NCBI RefSeq assembly: GCF_052324685.1
Contig: NW_027506974.1
Coordinates: 158,501-222,500, forward strand
Length of the DNA stretch: 64,000 nt
Reading direction: 5' to 3'
Origin: Brachyhypopomus gauderio
Taxonomy: Eukaryota > Chordata > Actinopteri > Gymnotiformes > Hypopomidae
The notes beneath the pieces are model-generated. The model did no database searches. It was given only the letters and a program-made list of their open reading frames with translations, and was not told the origin of the DNA. Below, piece by piece: positions 49,260-62,092 of this stretch; positions within the stretch are counted from its first letter, which is position 1, and every line of letters begins with the position of its first letter. The position numbers and the translations under genes were made by a program.

Positions 49260-49955
49260 TGCATTTAAATTTAAACTTAATGGGGAAACAGTTCACAGAG
49301 ATAAAAGAGAGTAGGAGTCTGACCTTGTTTTTGTCCCTTAGCATTGATTGTGCATTCCAGGTCCTCTGGTTTTGGTATCCGTGTATATTGTCCTGATTTA
49401 TTACTGCTATGAAATGCCGGGCTGTGAACTGTGTGTGTATTAAACTGCTTCTGTCTCCATTACTGGATGATTTTGTTTTCAGGGTCACATTATCATTGAA
49501 CTTGTTAAACCAGTCAAAAAAATGTCACCAGTACATTTAATTTGGACATTCAACTTTGAATGTTGTATGATTGTATGCAACGCTACAATTATTACTGCAA
49601 TCCTCCACATCACCACATTTACTGCGTGCTTGTTTGTATATTAAATATAATTTAATATAACATTGAATCTATTTGTTGAATTCGGTGTTCAAAATAACTG
49701 ACCCTTTTCCATGTAGTGTAAGGATCAATTACCATCTTGCCAGTAGATGGCGCCCTTAGACAAGTTTACCTTTTTCAGAAAAAAAAAATGGGACAACATA
49801 TTCAACCATTATGTTTTAGATTTAGATCATATGACTCAAGGTTCTAAGTTTTTGGACTTTAATGACTACTCCAACCTGTGGTAGGTTATTGTACACAGGA
49901 TTTCACGGAATAACAAATGGAACAATAGGGGGGAATGTGGTTGAGGAGCAAATTA

Positions 49956-50000
<45 letters not shown>

Positions 50001-51045
50001 AGGGGATCAGGTGCTTGTGTACTTCTGATGAGTGGGTGTGGGAAAGAGCTTTTCTCCCAGCAAGATTAAACCTGGTGTTCCTGTCTCAACCCACTTAGGT
50101 TGTGGGTTTTAGTGTGAATTTGACCTCTCCCTCTCAGAGAAGCTTACTGAAGACCTGTTTGATTGGTTATTTCAGCTGCAGTATTTCATATTGTACTCTG
50201 AGGTAGTGAATCACTTTCTCCATGCAGATGCAGAGACTAGAGATGCAGTTGCTTGTTACATTGGTAACAGAAGAGCTGCTTACCAGACGGGCAGTGCCAG
50301 CCGTGGAGTTTCCCTTCGCTGGGACCTGCTGATCCTCCCCAAACCTCTGAGCCAGAGCAGCCCACCAGACCCCGCGTCTGCTCCACACCAGCCGCTGCTG
50401 TTGCTAAGCACAAGGCTTCATCCCAACTCTACTACTAATTCGTTCAGAGAGAGTCTGTGAATCTTGCATGGATTAGTCTGTGTGTGCAAACAAAAACACG
50501 CATCCCAGATGTGAGCTCTGAGCAAACGTGTGAAGAGCCGTGTTGTTGTGTGAACACGTCTCATGGTGTGTCTTTGTGCCCAGTGACTGGGAGCCTGTCC
50601 ATCCGTGACCTGAAGTATGCAGTTGCGTGTCCCGGGGGGGGCCTGCATGCCCCAGCCTCCGGCCTCTCACGTGACTGCATCTCACCATGTGCTTTACAAT
50701 AACTGCATGTTTGCAGTGCTTTACATTGCTTACCACAAGATCCACTTCTCTCATTTTCGCTGAAACAACAGTGCACTCGAGTGCAAGAAAAATGTGCCTT
50801 CCTGCTGTAAACAATTAAGGGGAAAATGATCATTATTTTAAAAATTCCATTAGGTTAATGGAAATGGACCATTCTGGAAGGCCTGGTGTGCCTTGGGAGA
50901 GAGAACCGCCCCAGAGGACCAGCTGCCTTCATCTTTGTTCCAGGAACTGAAGAAAAACCCTTTTATGGTTGCAGAGAAGGGGAGGCAGTACAGGGCTTTC
51001 AGGGGCCACAGGCTGCCCTGAGGAACACCCACCTAGAGCAGCACA
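49260..51045. other. Gene-free DNA downstream of hccs
   Basis: A (GT)n run lies at 49957-49998. The open frames at 50167-50833 on both strands overlap, have no usable splice pairs and match no family I know. A small CATA/GATA array at 51068-51107 precedes the next element. Confidence 0.5.
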
Positions 51046-51165
51046 CTGACACCCTGTATTCACACCACACATACATACATACATACATAGATAGATAGAT
51101 AGATAGATTTATTATTTATTTGGTGTGTTTTGTAGCTGCTAAGTGCTGTGATTGTGATTTAAATA

Positions 51166-51578
51166 CAGTGGTACCTCGAGTTACGAACATCGCTTCGAAC
51201 AAGTTCCCGGATGCTGTCGGTAGTTGACGCATCGCTCTCACTCCCACGGTGACCTCTCATGCGTTAATCACGTTCTTCTCACGTGATAGCGCGTGAGATT
51301 TACGCAATTTTTTGTAAATTAAGTAAATTGTTTTGTTTACTGTAAAGTGTATAGCAGGTGCTGTATCTAAGCTTCGTTCCGTGCACGGACGTAATTTAGG
51401 GGGGGGGGGGGGGGGGGGTTTGGGGTTTTTTTTTTTTTTACGGTTTTTACGTACAGTTTTTACGGTTAAAACCAAATATTTAAATAGCGACGAATCCATA
51501 TCCCTCCCACTTTTTATTACAAAATTACGTCCATGGTTCCGTGCCAGTCTGTGGCCTACTAGTACAGTAGCCTACGTA

Positions 51579-51637
<59 letters not shown>

Positions 51638-51903
51638 CGCCGCCAACGTAAGATTATACCGTATTTTTTACATTTTTCTTACTGTATTTTGTACATTTTC
51701 CTTTTATTTGTTTATTTTGTAGTGTAATTTAAAGTTTTTCATGTGTGTTTCTTAATTAAAAACATGTATTTTTTTCATAATTTATGAAATTTTGAGAAAT
51801 TGTCAGAGGGCTGCAACTGTTTAATCCCATTTGCATTATTTTAAATGGGGAGGATTTGAGTTACGAACTTTTCTACTTACGAACGTGGCTCTAGGGGCCA
51901 CTG
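51166..51903. mobile_element. Non-autonomous Tigger/pogo-like element with TA target duplication
   Basis: The left end cagtggtacctcgagttacg and the right end (reverse complement cagtggcccctagagccacg) form imperfect terminal inverted repeats starting CAGTGG. A second ttacgaac motif lies just inside each end. TA flanks both sides (51164-51165 and 51904-51905), the target duplication of Tc1/mariner-class elements. There is no transposase frame. The 738-bp interior holds a G run, a T run and a (TC)n run, so it is a MITE-like copy mobilised by another element's enzyme. Confidence 0.8.
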
Positions 51904-51905
51904 TA

Positions 51906-53715
51906 GCTATAGCCTCTCTTCTCTTTGTTATGATCTTTCCCAGTGCTCTGTTCCTGCGTATATGGCATGTCTGACTTGTTTACATACTGCGACCAACACC
52001 CGGAGATAGATCATCGGTGATTTTTCCATTAACTATATGGTATGTTGATGGTTTTGTTTGACCTTGACTGCCCAGACTTTATTGACTGCCCCATTTTCTA
52101 CAGAACAAAGTCCAACTCGACTTCATCTGATCTAATCAATAAACAAACAAACAAACAAAAATGACTGAGGGAGGAGAGGACAGGGTTGATCTCAGCGCCT
52201 GTGTTTTCACAGTCTGTGTGTTTTGCTCTTTTGGGAAATGATGCTTCCACCAAAGCTGTGCGTAAGAGTTCAGCGACAACCTTTACGCCGTTTCTGAAAA
52301 TGGAAAAAAAAAAAAGCCTATTTTGGACAAAAATGTCCTGAGGTATCTGTGTAAGTGACATAATGTAGCTGAGCATGTATTATTCAAGAACGAAGGGAAT
52401 GATGGGAATATTCATGGAGGTTGTGCTCTAACTAGCACACGTAGTTCTAGTATTATCTAGACCACATCCAGCCACGCTTCACGTGCACTGAGAGACAACT
52501 AGAAATAATGAGAAGCAATAGCAGAAAGGAAAATATCATTTAACCATGACAGGTAGTGAAACGCAGGGTGTATTCCAGGTGCTACCTGTTCCCACTTCAC
52601 CTGGTGACTAAGCCCCGCCTCCACCCAGCCATGTGGGGATCTCTACTCACGTTAGTATTCAGCATCAAAGCCCTCTTAATTCTGCTATCCTGCTTCATTT
52701 ATGCACACACCACACTGCCTGGGAGCGTTTAAATACTTTAGGATTTGTGCGTGGACCCCACAATGTTGTGTTTGTCATGGACATCTGCGTGTGTGTGTGG
52801 GTGTGCGTGTGTAAAAGTCTACTTGAGTACTTCAAATGTTATGAAAAGGCCTCACAGAGTCCTGGTTGGTGCTTTGGTGAAGAGCCAGATGTCAGTCCCA
52901 GAGGAAGTATGTGTACACTGCAGCGGAGAGCTGAAAAAAACAGGACAGGCAGACTGAGGAACACAAGAGGCTGAGAATGACAGAGGAGGTGGGGATTTTT
53001 TTTTTCCTAACGTCTTCAGTGAGGCATAATCGAACTGGTTCCAATTTGTGTGTGGGCTTATCACTCAATGGGGAGTGCTGTGGTCCAGACTTTTATGGTG
53101 CAGTCAACCAGCAAACAGTGAGATAGGCTTCCTCCAGCATTGTATTTTAATGAGGCCCGGTGAAACCATGAAGCTGCTAAGTGAGTGGGGGGATATCCGT
53201 ATGAGCGTAATCACTCCAGCAATGCTTGTGCCATCCTGTCCTGCCCTGCTGGATCAATACCGGAGCCAAACTACCTCTGTCTGGCTCACCGGACTCTCAG
53301 CTGATCCCTTTAGCAATGTTGCCTCATCAAAGGGAAGCATAGCAGTTCTAAAACGCTGTGCTCTGAAATACAAAGTTGATGAATGACCCCCTGCCTGGAT
53401 AATATTCTTATCACCTCTACATATTTCACTACAAACATATGTACATGCATGCACGGTTTAGCCATTGCATTAAAGCAGTTTCCTGTCCTGCATGGATGCA
53501 TCTCACACACAACAGACTAGGATCTTCTGAACTGGAGGGTCACGTCACCACCTGGAGCTCTTTGTCATGTTCCTCCAACCATTACTAAACACGTTTTTTC
53601 AATGAGTCACTCTGTTGTTAAAAGTGGTCACTTCCACTAGGGAACACCACAGACGGAAGAGTGTGTAGGTAGATGCTACAGCAGGTAGATGTTATGTGTC
53701 AACGTTACTGTCTAC
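51906..53715. other. Gene-free stretch
   Basis: No exon, repeat array or named transposon is recognised. A short caaacaaacaaacaaa run is at 52140. Confidence 0.5.
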
Positions 53716-53717
53716 AT

Positions 53718-54268
53718 GAATGCCAGGACCTAACGTTTCCTCCCTGAACATCACCCAGTGCGTCGCGTGGCCTCCTCTGTCAGGTCTCCTTCCCACAGTG
53801 CTCCAGGGTTCCAGTCCTGATGCTGGTGTTGAGGGCTGTCAGAAGCAGACTGGGGTCAGTACGGGCCCCTCTCACAGCTCACAGCACCATCCACAGAACC
53901 CTGATGGACTGTATGTCCTGACACCTTTCTGTGTAGCATTTTAGCGGTTTGTGCTACAGCGGCTCTTCTGTGGAATCCAATGCCATCTGCTAGACTTGGC
54001 ACCCCACGGCCATCACTGAGCCTCGGGCATCCATGACACCACCAGCAGTTCACTGGTTCTCCTTCCTTGGACCACTAACCACTACACAACAGGGAGGCCT
54101 CGTCTGCCATCTTAGAGGTATTATGACACAGTCATCTAACTATCACTAGTTAGATATCTAGTGATAGTTAACTATCACTATAACTAGTTTGTCCCTCGTC
54201 AAAGAACTGACTGTTTACTATAACATTTATCCCACCCCTTGACAGGTGCCATTGTAATGAGATTCACT
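53718..54268 (-). mobile_element. Degraded Tc1-like transposon, minus orientation
   Basis: The + strand order gccaggacctaacgtttcct, cttcccacagtg, gacacctttctgtgta, gtgctacagcggctcttctg, agcctcgggcatccatgaca, ccttccttggaccacta and tcccaccccttgacaggtgc follows a well-known vertebrate Tc1-like element read from its antisense strand. On the minus strand 54053-53856 encodes GCPRLSDGRG, FHRRAAVAQTAKM and SGHTVHQGSVDGAV, the remnants of the helix-turn-helix part of a Tc1 transposase. The catalytic region is lost and the copy is inactive. Confidence 0.75.
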
Positions 54269-55400
54269 ACACATACAAAAATTATGTGTGAATTTGCTTG
54301 TATATCTAAAGAATATTCCAGGTGAATACAAGCAGTGTACTGAGATACATAGAGGTATGAAACATTGTAGTAAAGCACACAAAGTTTTCAGAGAAACACT
54401 CTGTGTACTTCACTATAAATTTGAATCTCTCTCTCTCTCTCTCTATGTATGAAACATACACACACAAATATTGTGAGACAGAGAGAGTGTTTTGTGTGCG
54501 GTGTGTGTGTGTGTGTGTGTGTTTCTGCAGGATTACTTCGATTACTTGTGGCCACTGTGACCTCATTTGCTGCCACTGCATGCTGTATGAAGTGTGTGTG
54601 TGTGTGTGTGTGTGTGGGCACGTCCCCTCACATCATTGTTACTTATTCTTCCTGCTGAACTGGAAGGTATTTGCCTTGCAAACACTAATTATTTTCCAGA
54701 TTAGTCGCTGAAGCAATTAAATGCCTGGAGTCTGGGCTGCGTACGCTGGCCAACTCCCACCTGCTTCCCCACAACTGCCGAGCCTCTTGTCCACATGCCT
54801 GTGTGTTTGAGACTAATGTGGACTGAAATGGACTCGCATCATAAACATCTGATTTTCCCTCAAGTGCTGCTGAGATGAGTAGCTCTCCTTACTTGGCTAC
54901 AGTCGTAATCAGCATTTGTGTTCTGAGCAAAGTGTTTGCTCAGTAACCCGTCCGATGGACCACAGACCCATTGATCTGCCGGAGTCAGGGGACAATACCT
55001 TTATTGATCCCAGATTTGGGAGATGACGTTCCACTGGGGCCTCGGTGTGAAGCACCGTCAACCCAGAGGGGTCGCGGGGTCTAACGCGCCTGGTCTGGTC
55101 TTGTGTGTTTTTACTCTCTTTCATTTGTTTCAGTGTTATATTTGTAATCTATACACTTTATATTTGAATGAACTGCAACAGAGTTGTCTTGCTCTGTCTA
55201 TCACAACAACACAATTCCAGTGGTGTTATCAGTCAAGTTGAATAGACTTTCTTCAGAGACAAGATTGACTTTTCTAATGCGCATGTGTAGTTGTTTCTGA
55301 CAAGAACCCAGTGCAGTTATGTGTAATATAGAATTTTTTAGCTAACAGTTAGTGATCTGATTAAACTAGGAAGGGAGCATTTTTGGTTTCCAGTGTGTGT
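54269..55400. other. Gene-free stretch with short CT and GT runs
   Basis: A CT run lies at 54427-54443 and GT runs at 54500-54522 and 54592-54616. No exon is supported. The GT-driven frames are artefacts. Confidence 0.5.
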
Positions 55401-55423
55401 TGGTGGATGGTTAAGTCTGTATA

Positions 55424-55739
55424 TGTGTGGGGGGGGGGTGATGGTGAAGGGTGTGTGTGTGTGTGTGTGTTTGTGTATGGGGGTGGTGATGGTGAAGGGT
55501 GTGTGTGTGTGTGGGGGGGGTGGTGATGGTGAAGGCTGTGTGGGGGTGGTGATGGTAAAGGGTGTGTGTGTGGGGTGGGTGGTGGTGATGGTGAAGGCTG
55601 TGTGTGTGTATGTGTGGGGGGTGGTGATGGTGAAGGGTGTGTATGTGTGTGTGTGTGTGTATGGGGGTTGTGATGGTGAAGGTGGTGTGTGTGTGTGTGG
55701 GGGGGGGTGGTGATGGTGATGGGTGTGTGTGTGTGTGTG

Positions 55740-55778
<39 letters not shown>

Positions 55779-55911
55779 ATGGGGGTGGTGATGGTAAAGG
55801 GTGTGTGTGTGTGGGGTGGGTGGTGGTGATGGTGAAGGCTGTGTGTGTGTATGTGTGGGGGGTGGTGATGGTGAAGAGTGTGTGTGTGTGTGTGGGGGGG
55901 TGGTGATGGTG

Positions 55912-55951
<40 letters not shown>

Positions 55952-56106
55952 ATGGGGGGTGGTGATGGTGAAGGCGGTGTGTGTGTGTGTGTGTGTGGGG
56001 GGGGTGGTGAGTGGTGAGAGGCTGTGTGTGTGTATGTGTGGGGGGGTGGTGATGGTGAAGAGTGTGTGTGTGTGTGGGGGGGGTGGTGGATGGTGAAGGG
56101 TGTGTG

Positions 56107-56154
<48 letters not shown>

Positions 56155-56260
56155 ATGGGGTGGGTGATGGTGAAGGGTGTGGTGTGTGTGTGTTTATGGG
56201 GGTGGTGGATGGTGAAGGCGGTGTGGTGTGTGTGTGTGTGTGGGGGGGGTGGTGATGGTG

Positions 56261-56303
<43 letters not shown>

Positions 56304-56667
56304 TGTGTGTGGTGTGTGTGTGTGTGTGTGTGTGTGTGTTTATGGGGTGGTGATGGTGAAGGGGGATGCCTGGTTTCTATTCCATGTGTCTCCACGTATG
56401 GCTATAAATCTCGCCACTCTGGGCTTTGCTTTCTTGCTTCACAAGTGTTTTAGTGGAAATTAATTGTTAATGTTGAATTAAAAAGAGCACATTTGGGTGT
56501 CTGGAGAGTGCTGTAGCTTAATTATGCACGTCTGGTGGTGATGGCTTGGTCATGAGTGTTCATATCAGGCCGTGTGGTAATGGGTGGTGTATGGGGGTTG
56601 TGATGGTGAAGGTGGTGTGGTGTGTGAGTGGGGGGGGGGTGGTGATGGTGAAGGGTGTGTGTGTGTG

Positions 56668-56712
<45 letters not shown>

Positions 56713-57014
56713 ATGGGGGTGGTGATGGTAAAGGGTGTGTGTGTGTGGGGTGGGTGGTGGTGATGGTGAAGGCTGTGTGTGTGTATGTGTGGGGGGTGGT
56801 GATGGTGAAGAGTGTGTGTGTGTGTGTGGGGGGGTGGTGATGGTGAAGGGTGTGTGTGTGTGTGTGTGTGTGTGTTTATGGGGGTGGTGATGGTGAAGGC
56901 GGTGTGTGTGTGTGTGTGTGGGGGGGGTGGTGATGGTGAAGGCTGTGTGTGTGTATGTGTGGGGGGGTGGTGATGGTGAAGAGTGTGTGTGTGTGTGGGG
57001 GGGTGGTGATGGTG

Positions 57015-57064
<50 letters not shown>

Positions 57065-57082
57065 ATGGGGGTGGTGATGGTG

Positions 57083-57114
<32 letters not shown>

Positions 57115-57177
57115 TTATGGGGGTGGTGATGGTGAAGGCGGTGTGTGTGTGTGTGTGTGGGGGGGGTGGTGATGGTG

Positions 57178-57251
<74 letters not shown>

Positions 57252-57361
57252 ATGGGGGTGGTGATGGTGAAGGGTGTGTGTGTGTGTGTGTGTGTGTTTA
57301 TGGGGGGTGGTGATGGTGAAGGCGGTGTGTGTGTGTGTGTGTGGGGGGGTGGTGATGGTGA

Positions 57362-57419
<58 letters not shown>

Positions 57420-57442
57420 ATGGGGGTGGTGATGGTGAAGGG
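55424..57442. repeat. GT-rich minisatellite with gtggtgatggtgaagg cores, 2 kb
   Basis: The core tggggggtggtgatggtgaa is followed by ggtgtgtgtg of variable length and often ends in tttatggggg. It is repeated dozens of times on the + strand. The frames (CVCVCV, and HTHTHT on the minus strand, up to 206 aa) are repeat artefacts. A unique 240-bp segment interrupts the array at 56361-56583. Confidence 0.95.
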
Positions 57443-57665
57443 GGATGCCTGGTTTCTATTCCATGTGTCTCCACGTATGGCTATAAATCTCGCCACTCTG
57501 GGCTTTGCTTTCTTGCTTCACAAGTGTTTTAGTGGAAATTAATTGTTAATGTTGAATTAAAAAGAGCACATTTGGGTGTCTGGAGAGTGCTGTAGCTTAA
57601 TTATGCACGTCTGGTGGTGATGGCTTGGTCATGAGTGTTCATATCAGGCCGTGTGGTAATGGCTG
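56345..57665. repeat. Tandem duplication, offset 1079 bp
   Basis: The unique segment starting gggggatgcctggtttctat at 56361 recurs essentially unchanged at 57440 and runs to aggccgtgtggtaatgg (56583 and 57662). The GT array before each copy also shares order. This indicates tandem duplication of about 1.08 kb. Confidence 0.85.
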
Positions 57666-59580
57666 TGAAGGATTATCTTTTATCCAATTACGGGTGGGTG
57701 ACCTGGGAGACCCACCTGAGTTAGCAGGCTGAGGCTGGATTCATTAGTGGACTAAAGCCTCTTGGATTGGCCTGGATTCGGGGCATGGAGGTGCTTGCTC
57801 TCTGGGTGGACACAGGCAGGACAAATGTGGGCTTGACCCCCTGCACGTGAGAGCTGCGGTGGGCTGTGATGGATGGTGGCAGGTGAAGAGCCCGTGGCCT
57901 GATCTGGAGGGGAATAAACCAGAGGGACAGATTGATTCTGAGCCACTAAAATACAAACACAAAATGAGAGGAAGAGCACTTTCTCTCTCTCTCTCTCTCT
58001 CTCTCCCCCCCCTTTCAATGTCTTACCACTATCTATTTTTTTTGTCAAACTAGGAGCTTCTGTTGCCCAGAGGGAAAAAAATAGTGTGCAGAGAGTGATT
58101 TCTTAGCATGCCTGTGATTATCTCGGCAGGTTTCTAATAATACCAGTTGTGTGTGTGTGAGGATGAGTGAGTATAAATGATAGTAATCAGGAGATACAGT
58201 AGATAAATAGACTCCTAGCGGCAGGTCGGCAGGTGGGATTGTGGGATGCAGAATGGATACTGTGTGCCAGGAGGTTTCAAAGCAAAACCACTTCTGAAGA
58301 GACGAGAGGTTCAGTGCAGGGAAAGCCAATCAATCAGCCCTCAGATGGAGCGTCTGTCATGCGTTATCTGACATGTCACGTGTCACATCTTGAGACTCGG
58401 GCATTAATCCCTGGACCCGGGCTCTTAAGCAGAGTTTTATCAGAAGCTGACTTGTCTTGCACTTTCTCTGATGATTGCGAAGGCATTATTTTACTTGACT
58501 GGCTGTGGACTGATATGTTGTGGATGGCTGGATATCAGTTTCCTTGAATCTCACAATTTCAGGTTAACGACCTCATGTGCCCATTGCAGTGGGGTTAAAA
58601 TGTTGATGGACTTGCTGTTTGTGTTCATAGCAAATGTTCCAGGTGTGCGGTCTGTTTATACACCGCTCTAAATGAAGCATTCTGACACACATGCTCTTAT
58701 GAGCCACGAGTCGTGTTGAATACCATTTTAGAATTGTGTGTTCTTTAAAAGCAGAAGGGTATAAATGAGGGGCAGTTTTGGACAGGGGGCATTGTTAGCA
58801 TCCAGAGGTGGCTGGATATTAACTTTAATATCCCTGATTACTGGCTGTACTTTCTTAATTGCAATAGCAGCAGGGATGCATTAGCTCATTAGCATGCATC
58901 CTCACATGCACTTGAGTATTAGAAGCATGCTGCCTCTCTGTTAATTGCACACAACTGTCTGTGTTTAATGTAAGAAACAAGTCTGTCTTTGGAAGAGACA
59001 AATAAAGGCAATTTCAAGGAAGTGATTTGTGGCCATTAACTGTAAACCATTCTGTTCTCTCAGAGAACGTTCCTCTGTGATACACACTAGGATACACATA
59101 CAGTTCCATATCAAAGTAACACACTCATACACATGCACACACACATGCACGCACACATATATATGTGTCTTGTATTACACATACATGTATGAAATAATTT
59201 TCCACTGGTTTCTGAATGAAAAGCTCAATCTTTAATTAAAACACATGCTTCCCTACAAGGTTGCAATCTTCACATTGTCACTACCAACACCGGAATATCA
59301 ACACGGGTCCTCAGAATGATGTAAACATATTTCCACATTGCACATCAGCAGTTGACAGAAACAAACATGCAACTGGGAAGAAACCATCCTGCTAAAAAAT
59401 AATGGATTTGTTTATTATCCACTTTGTTTAATACACCAGCTCAACATAGGAACTTCCCAAAGAAACAGCTGTTGGTTTGCCATAGTGAAAGTAGCAAGGT
59501 TTACCATGTTATATCACACTCCCTGCTGTACAACTCTGCCATCCCAATGGAACAGTTACTACCCAGAAATGATTTCACAT
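57666..59580. other. Gene-free stretch, candidate conserved non-coding segment
   Basis: No exon is supported. A (CT)n run is at 57980-58005. At 58810-58970 the sequence is rich in homeodomain-type TAAT/ATTA cores and has a near-repeat ATGCATTAGCTCATTAGCAT. A CA/TA run is at 59130-59170. Confidence 0.45.
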
Positions 59581-59581
59581 A

Positions 59582-59940
59582 TACAGGTGCATCTCAATAA
59601 ATTAGAATATATTCAAAATGTTAATTTATTTCAGTACTTCAGTTCAATAAGTGAAACGCATATCCGTGACAAACAGTGATGTATTTCAAGTTTTTATTTC
59701 TGTTAATGTTGATGATTATGGCTTACAGCCAATTAAAACCCAAAATCATTATCTCAGAAAATTAGATTATATAAGACCAACTGAGAAAATTTATTTTTAA
59801 TTCAGAAATGTTGGCCTGCTGAAAAGTATGTACAGTAAATGCACTCAATATTTGTTCGGGGCTCCTTTTACATGAATTACTACATCAGTGCGGCGTGGAG
59901 GTGATCAGCCTGTGGCCCTGCTGAGGTACTGTGGAAGCCC
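59582..59940 (+). mobile_element. Truncated Tc1/mariner-class element, left end
   Basis: It starts caggtgcatctcaataaatt agaatat, the terminus of a widespread vertebrate DNA transposon. It continues with gttaatttatttcagtactt, caataagtgaaacgc, tgttgatgattatggctta and aatcattatctcagaaaatt. The second part, from ttggcctgctgaaaagtatg, includes atatttgttcggggctcctt and gcggcgtggaggtgatcagc. Similarity stops at ctgaggtactgtggaagccc, just before a C run. The transposase centre and right end are missing. Confidence 0.75.
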
Positions 59941-62090
59941 CCCCCCCCACTAATGAACAGGAATGGTACAGGTGCAGCCATCCTTGACCGCTGTGTTCCA
60001 CATTAGCCTCAGGCTTCCCAGTTAAGTCGCTTTCTGCTCTGCGCATCAATTTGCAGACTGGACCTTTAACGGAGTTTTGGGAGCACTGCTGATTGAGGGT
60101 CGCTTTTTAGTGAGGTCGCCCATTAACGTGGTCTAGGTTTTAGAGAGGAGTCTTGATGTTTAAATCCTCTCCTGGTTCTTATTGTAGACTGAAGCCACAT
60201 GGTAGAGACAGGGTGCCAGGGTCATGTGACTCATCACACTGCGTTGCACTGACGGTCAACAGGAGTACAGCTAGAATACCATGGACGGTTTATTATGATT
60301 AGAATATGTATTTTGCCCCAAATGTAACTACATAACTACATCAAGCTCTCATATCCTGTTAAGTCGTAAGGCTGATTAGACCAAATATATTAGGACAATC
60401 CAACAGATTTAAAGACATGACCTGTCTTTGGTTTCAAGTGTTCCTGTTATTGTCCCCTAGATGCATCCTCTCCTGCCTAGACTATATTGTTTACCAAGAT
60501 TTGAAAATCACCTTGATATCCACTTTAAAAATGTGCAATAAAAACACCCCATTTTCCAAAACAAACATGTCCTCTTTCCTCCGTCCTGCTTGTGTGGGAC
60601 AGCTTCACAGCAACACACATTTTTAATTTACAGGCCAAAGGAATACAGTTGTATTGGAGCTGTGTGTTGCTCATATGTTTAGCGATACGGGAGAAATGCA
60701 ACACAAAGTAAATTCGCTGCTACAAAACATTATTCGTCTCCATAAATAATGTGACATTTTTCCTTCTTCGTTTTTTTGTTTGTAGCTACAGCAATTGGAC
60801 ACCAGAGAGCGCTGTTGCCCTGTTCAAAAACACACGTTTCGTGACTTAAACTCCCGTTACTCCCAAGTTATTTTAAATATAAACTCAAGTTAATGAAGGT
60901 GGATAGACAGATTATGTTAAAAAATTACACATAATTGGATTTCTTTAAATAACACTTACTGTCAGAGCATATTTAAAGAGTGGGTGAGAGAGAGAGAGAG
61001 AGGGGAATGGAGAGAGAGAGGGGGAGTGATTGCTTGTCCTTTTTTTTCCTCTTGTATCAAACTCCCTTTTCACCGTTGGGTGCTAGAAATATAGATTTAC
61101 TGCATTTTATTTTCTTTTTTCTCTTTTGCCTCATATATGTGTCATAATTTTCCCAGGAGATTTGTTTCATAGGACATTTGTTCTGTTTCCCACTTGTTCA
61201 GTAAGGGAACAGAACTGTATAACCATATAAAACTTCCCAAGTAATGAACGTCTGTGCAATGAAACCTCAGTTTGGCCTTCATTTTTTTTTTTGGTCCTCT
61301 CTTTTATTCTCAAATCAGGCATGCTTTGCCCGAGTGAACTGCTTGCAAGACCATTGATTTGCAAGACTATATTCAAACGCTCCTTGACTCTTAACTCTCG
61401 CTCCTCTAGTTGTATGCTAGCCTTTCCTCCTTCTTCTCCTGCCTTTTATTGGCGATGCCCTCTGGGCGCTTGGCACCATGCCCTCCTCTGCTCAGGACCA
61501 GCTCTGGCTTCAGTGAGTTTGAGGCTGAAATCTCTCAGCCCTGCAAAGCCCACAGCCTGCGGGCATGACTCCACCAAACACAGTGGCTCTTCGAACCAAA
61601 GCCCGGATGTCCGTAGGACCGAGGAAGTCTTTCTCCACACTAGTGATGCTGATGATTGAGCCCACTCCCCTCTCCGAGCCCAGGGAGGCACGTTCGTCTC
61701 GGCCCGTAGCCGGGAGTCTGTGTGAGAGTTCAGAGGGGAACACGAGGCTTTTGGAAATCACTGCGGGGACAAAGGGAGATGCATAATCACAGCCTGTTCT
61801 GGTTCATGTTGGGCAGGATGCAGATTGTCTGGTGGGAGTGCTCCAAGTGTGGCCAGCACCAAACCCAAGAAGTCTCTGTACTGTACTGAGTTGCTGTGAA
61901 TTCAGATTAGGGGGGTTGTGGCTCTTGGTCAAGTGAGAGAAAACTGTTCAGAGAACAGTGAGGATGCGGAGTTTCCACTCTTAGAGTTGTTAGAAAAAAC
62001 AGGAACGTCAGGCACTGATCCTCTTACATATCTGCTGCCCAAGCACGGTGTGTGTGCCCTCTCTGTTACCTCAGTCTGGCATTTCCAGCT
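59941..62090. other. Gene-free stretch
   Basis: No exon is proven. A GA run lies at 60985-61022. A minus-strand open frame of 83 aa at 61761-61510 has mixed composition but resembles no family I know. C homopolymers begin at about 62093. Confidence 0.45.
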
Positions 62091-62092
62091 AC

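Noticed and set aside
56876..57496. 206-aa minus-strand open frame
   Set aside because: It is composed of HTHT and PSPSPP translated from the GT-rich minisatellite, with no unique domain.
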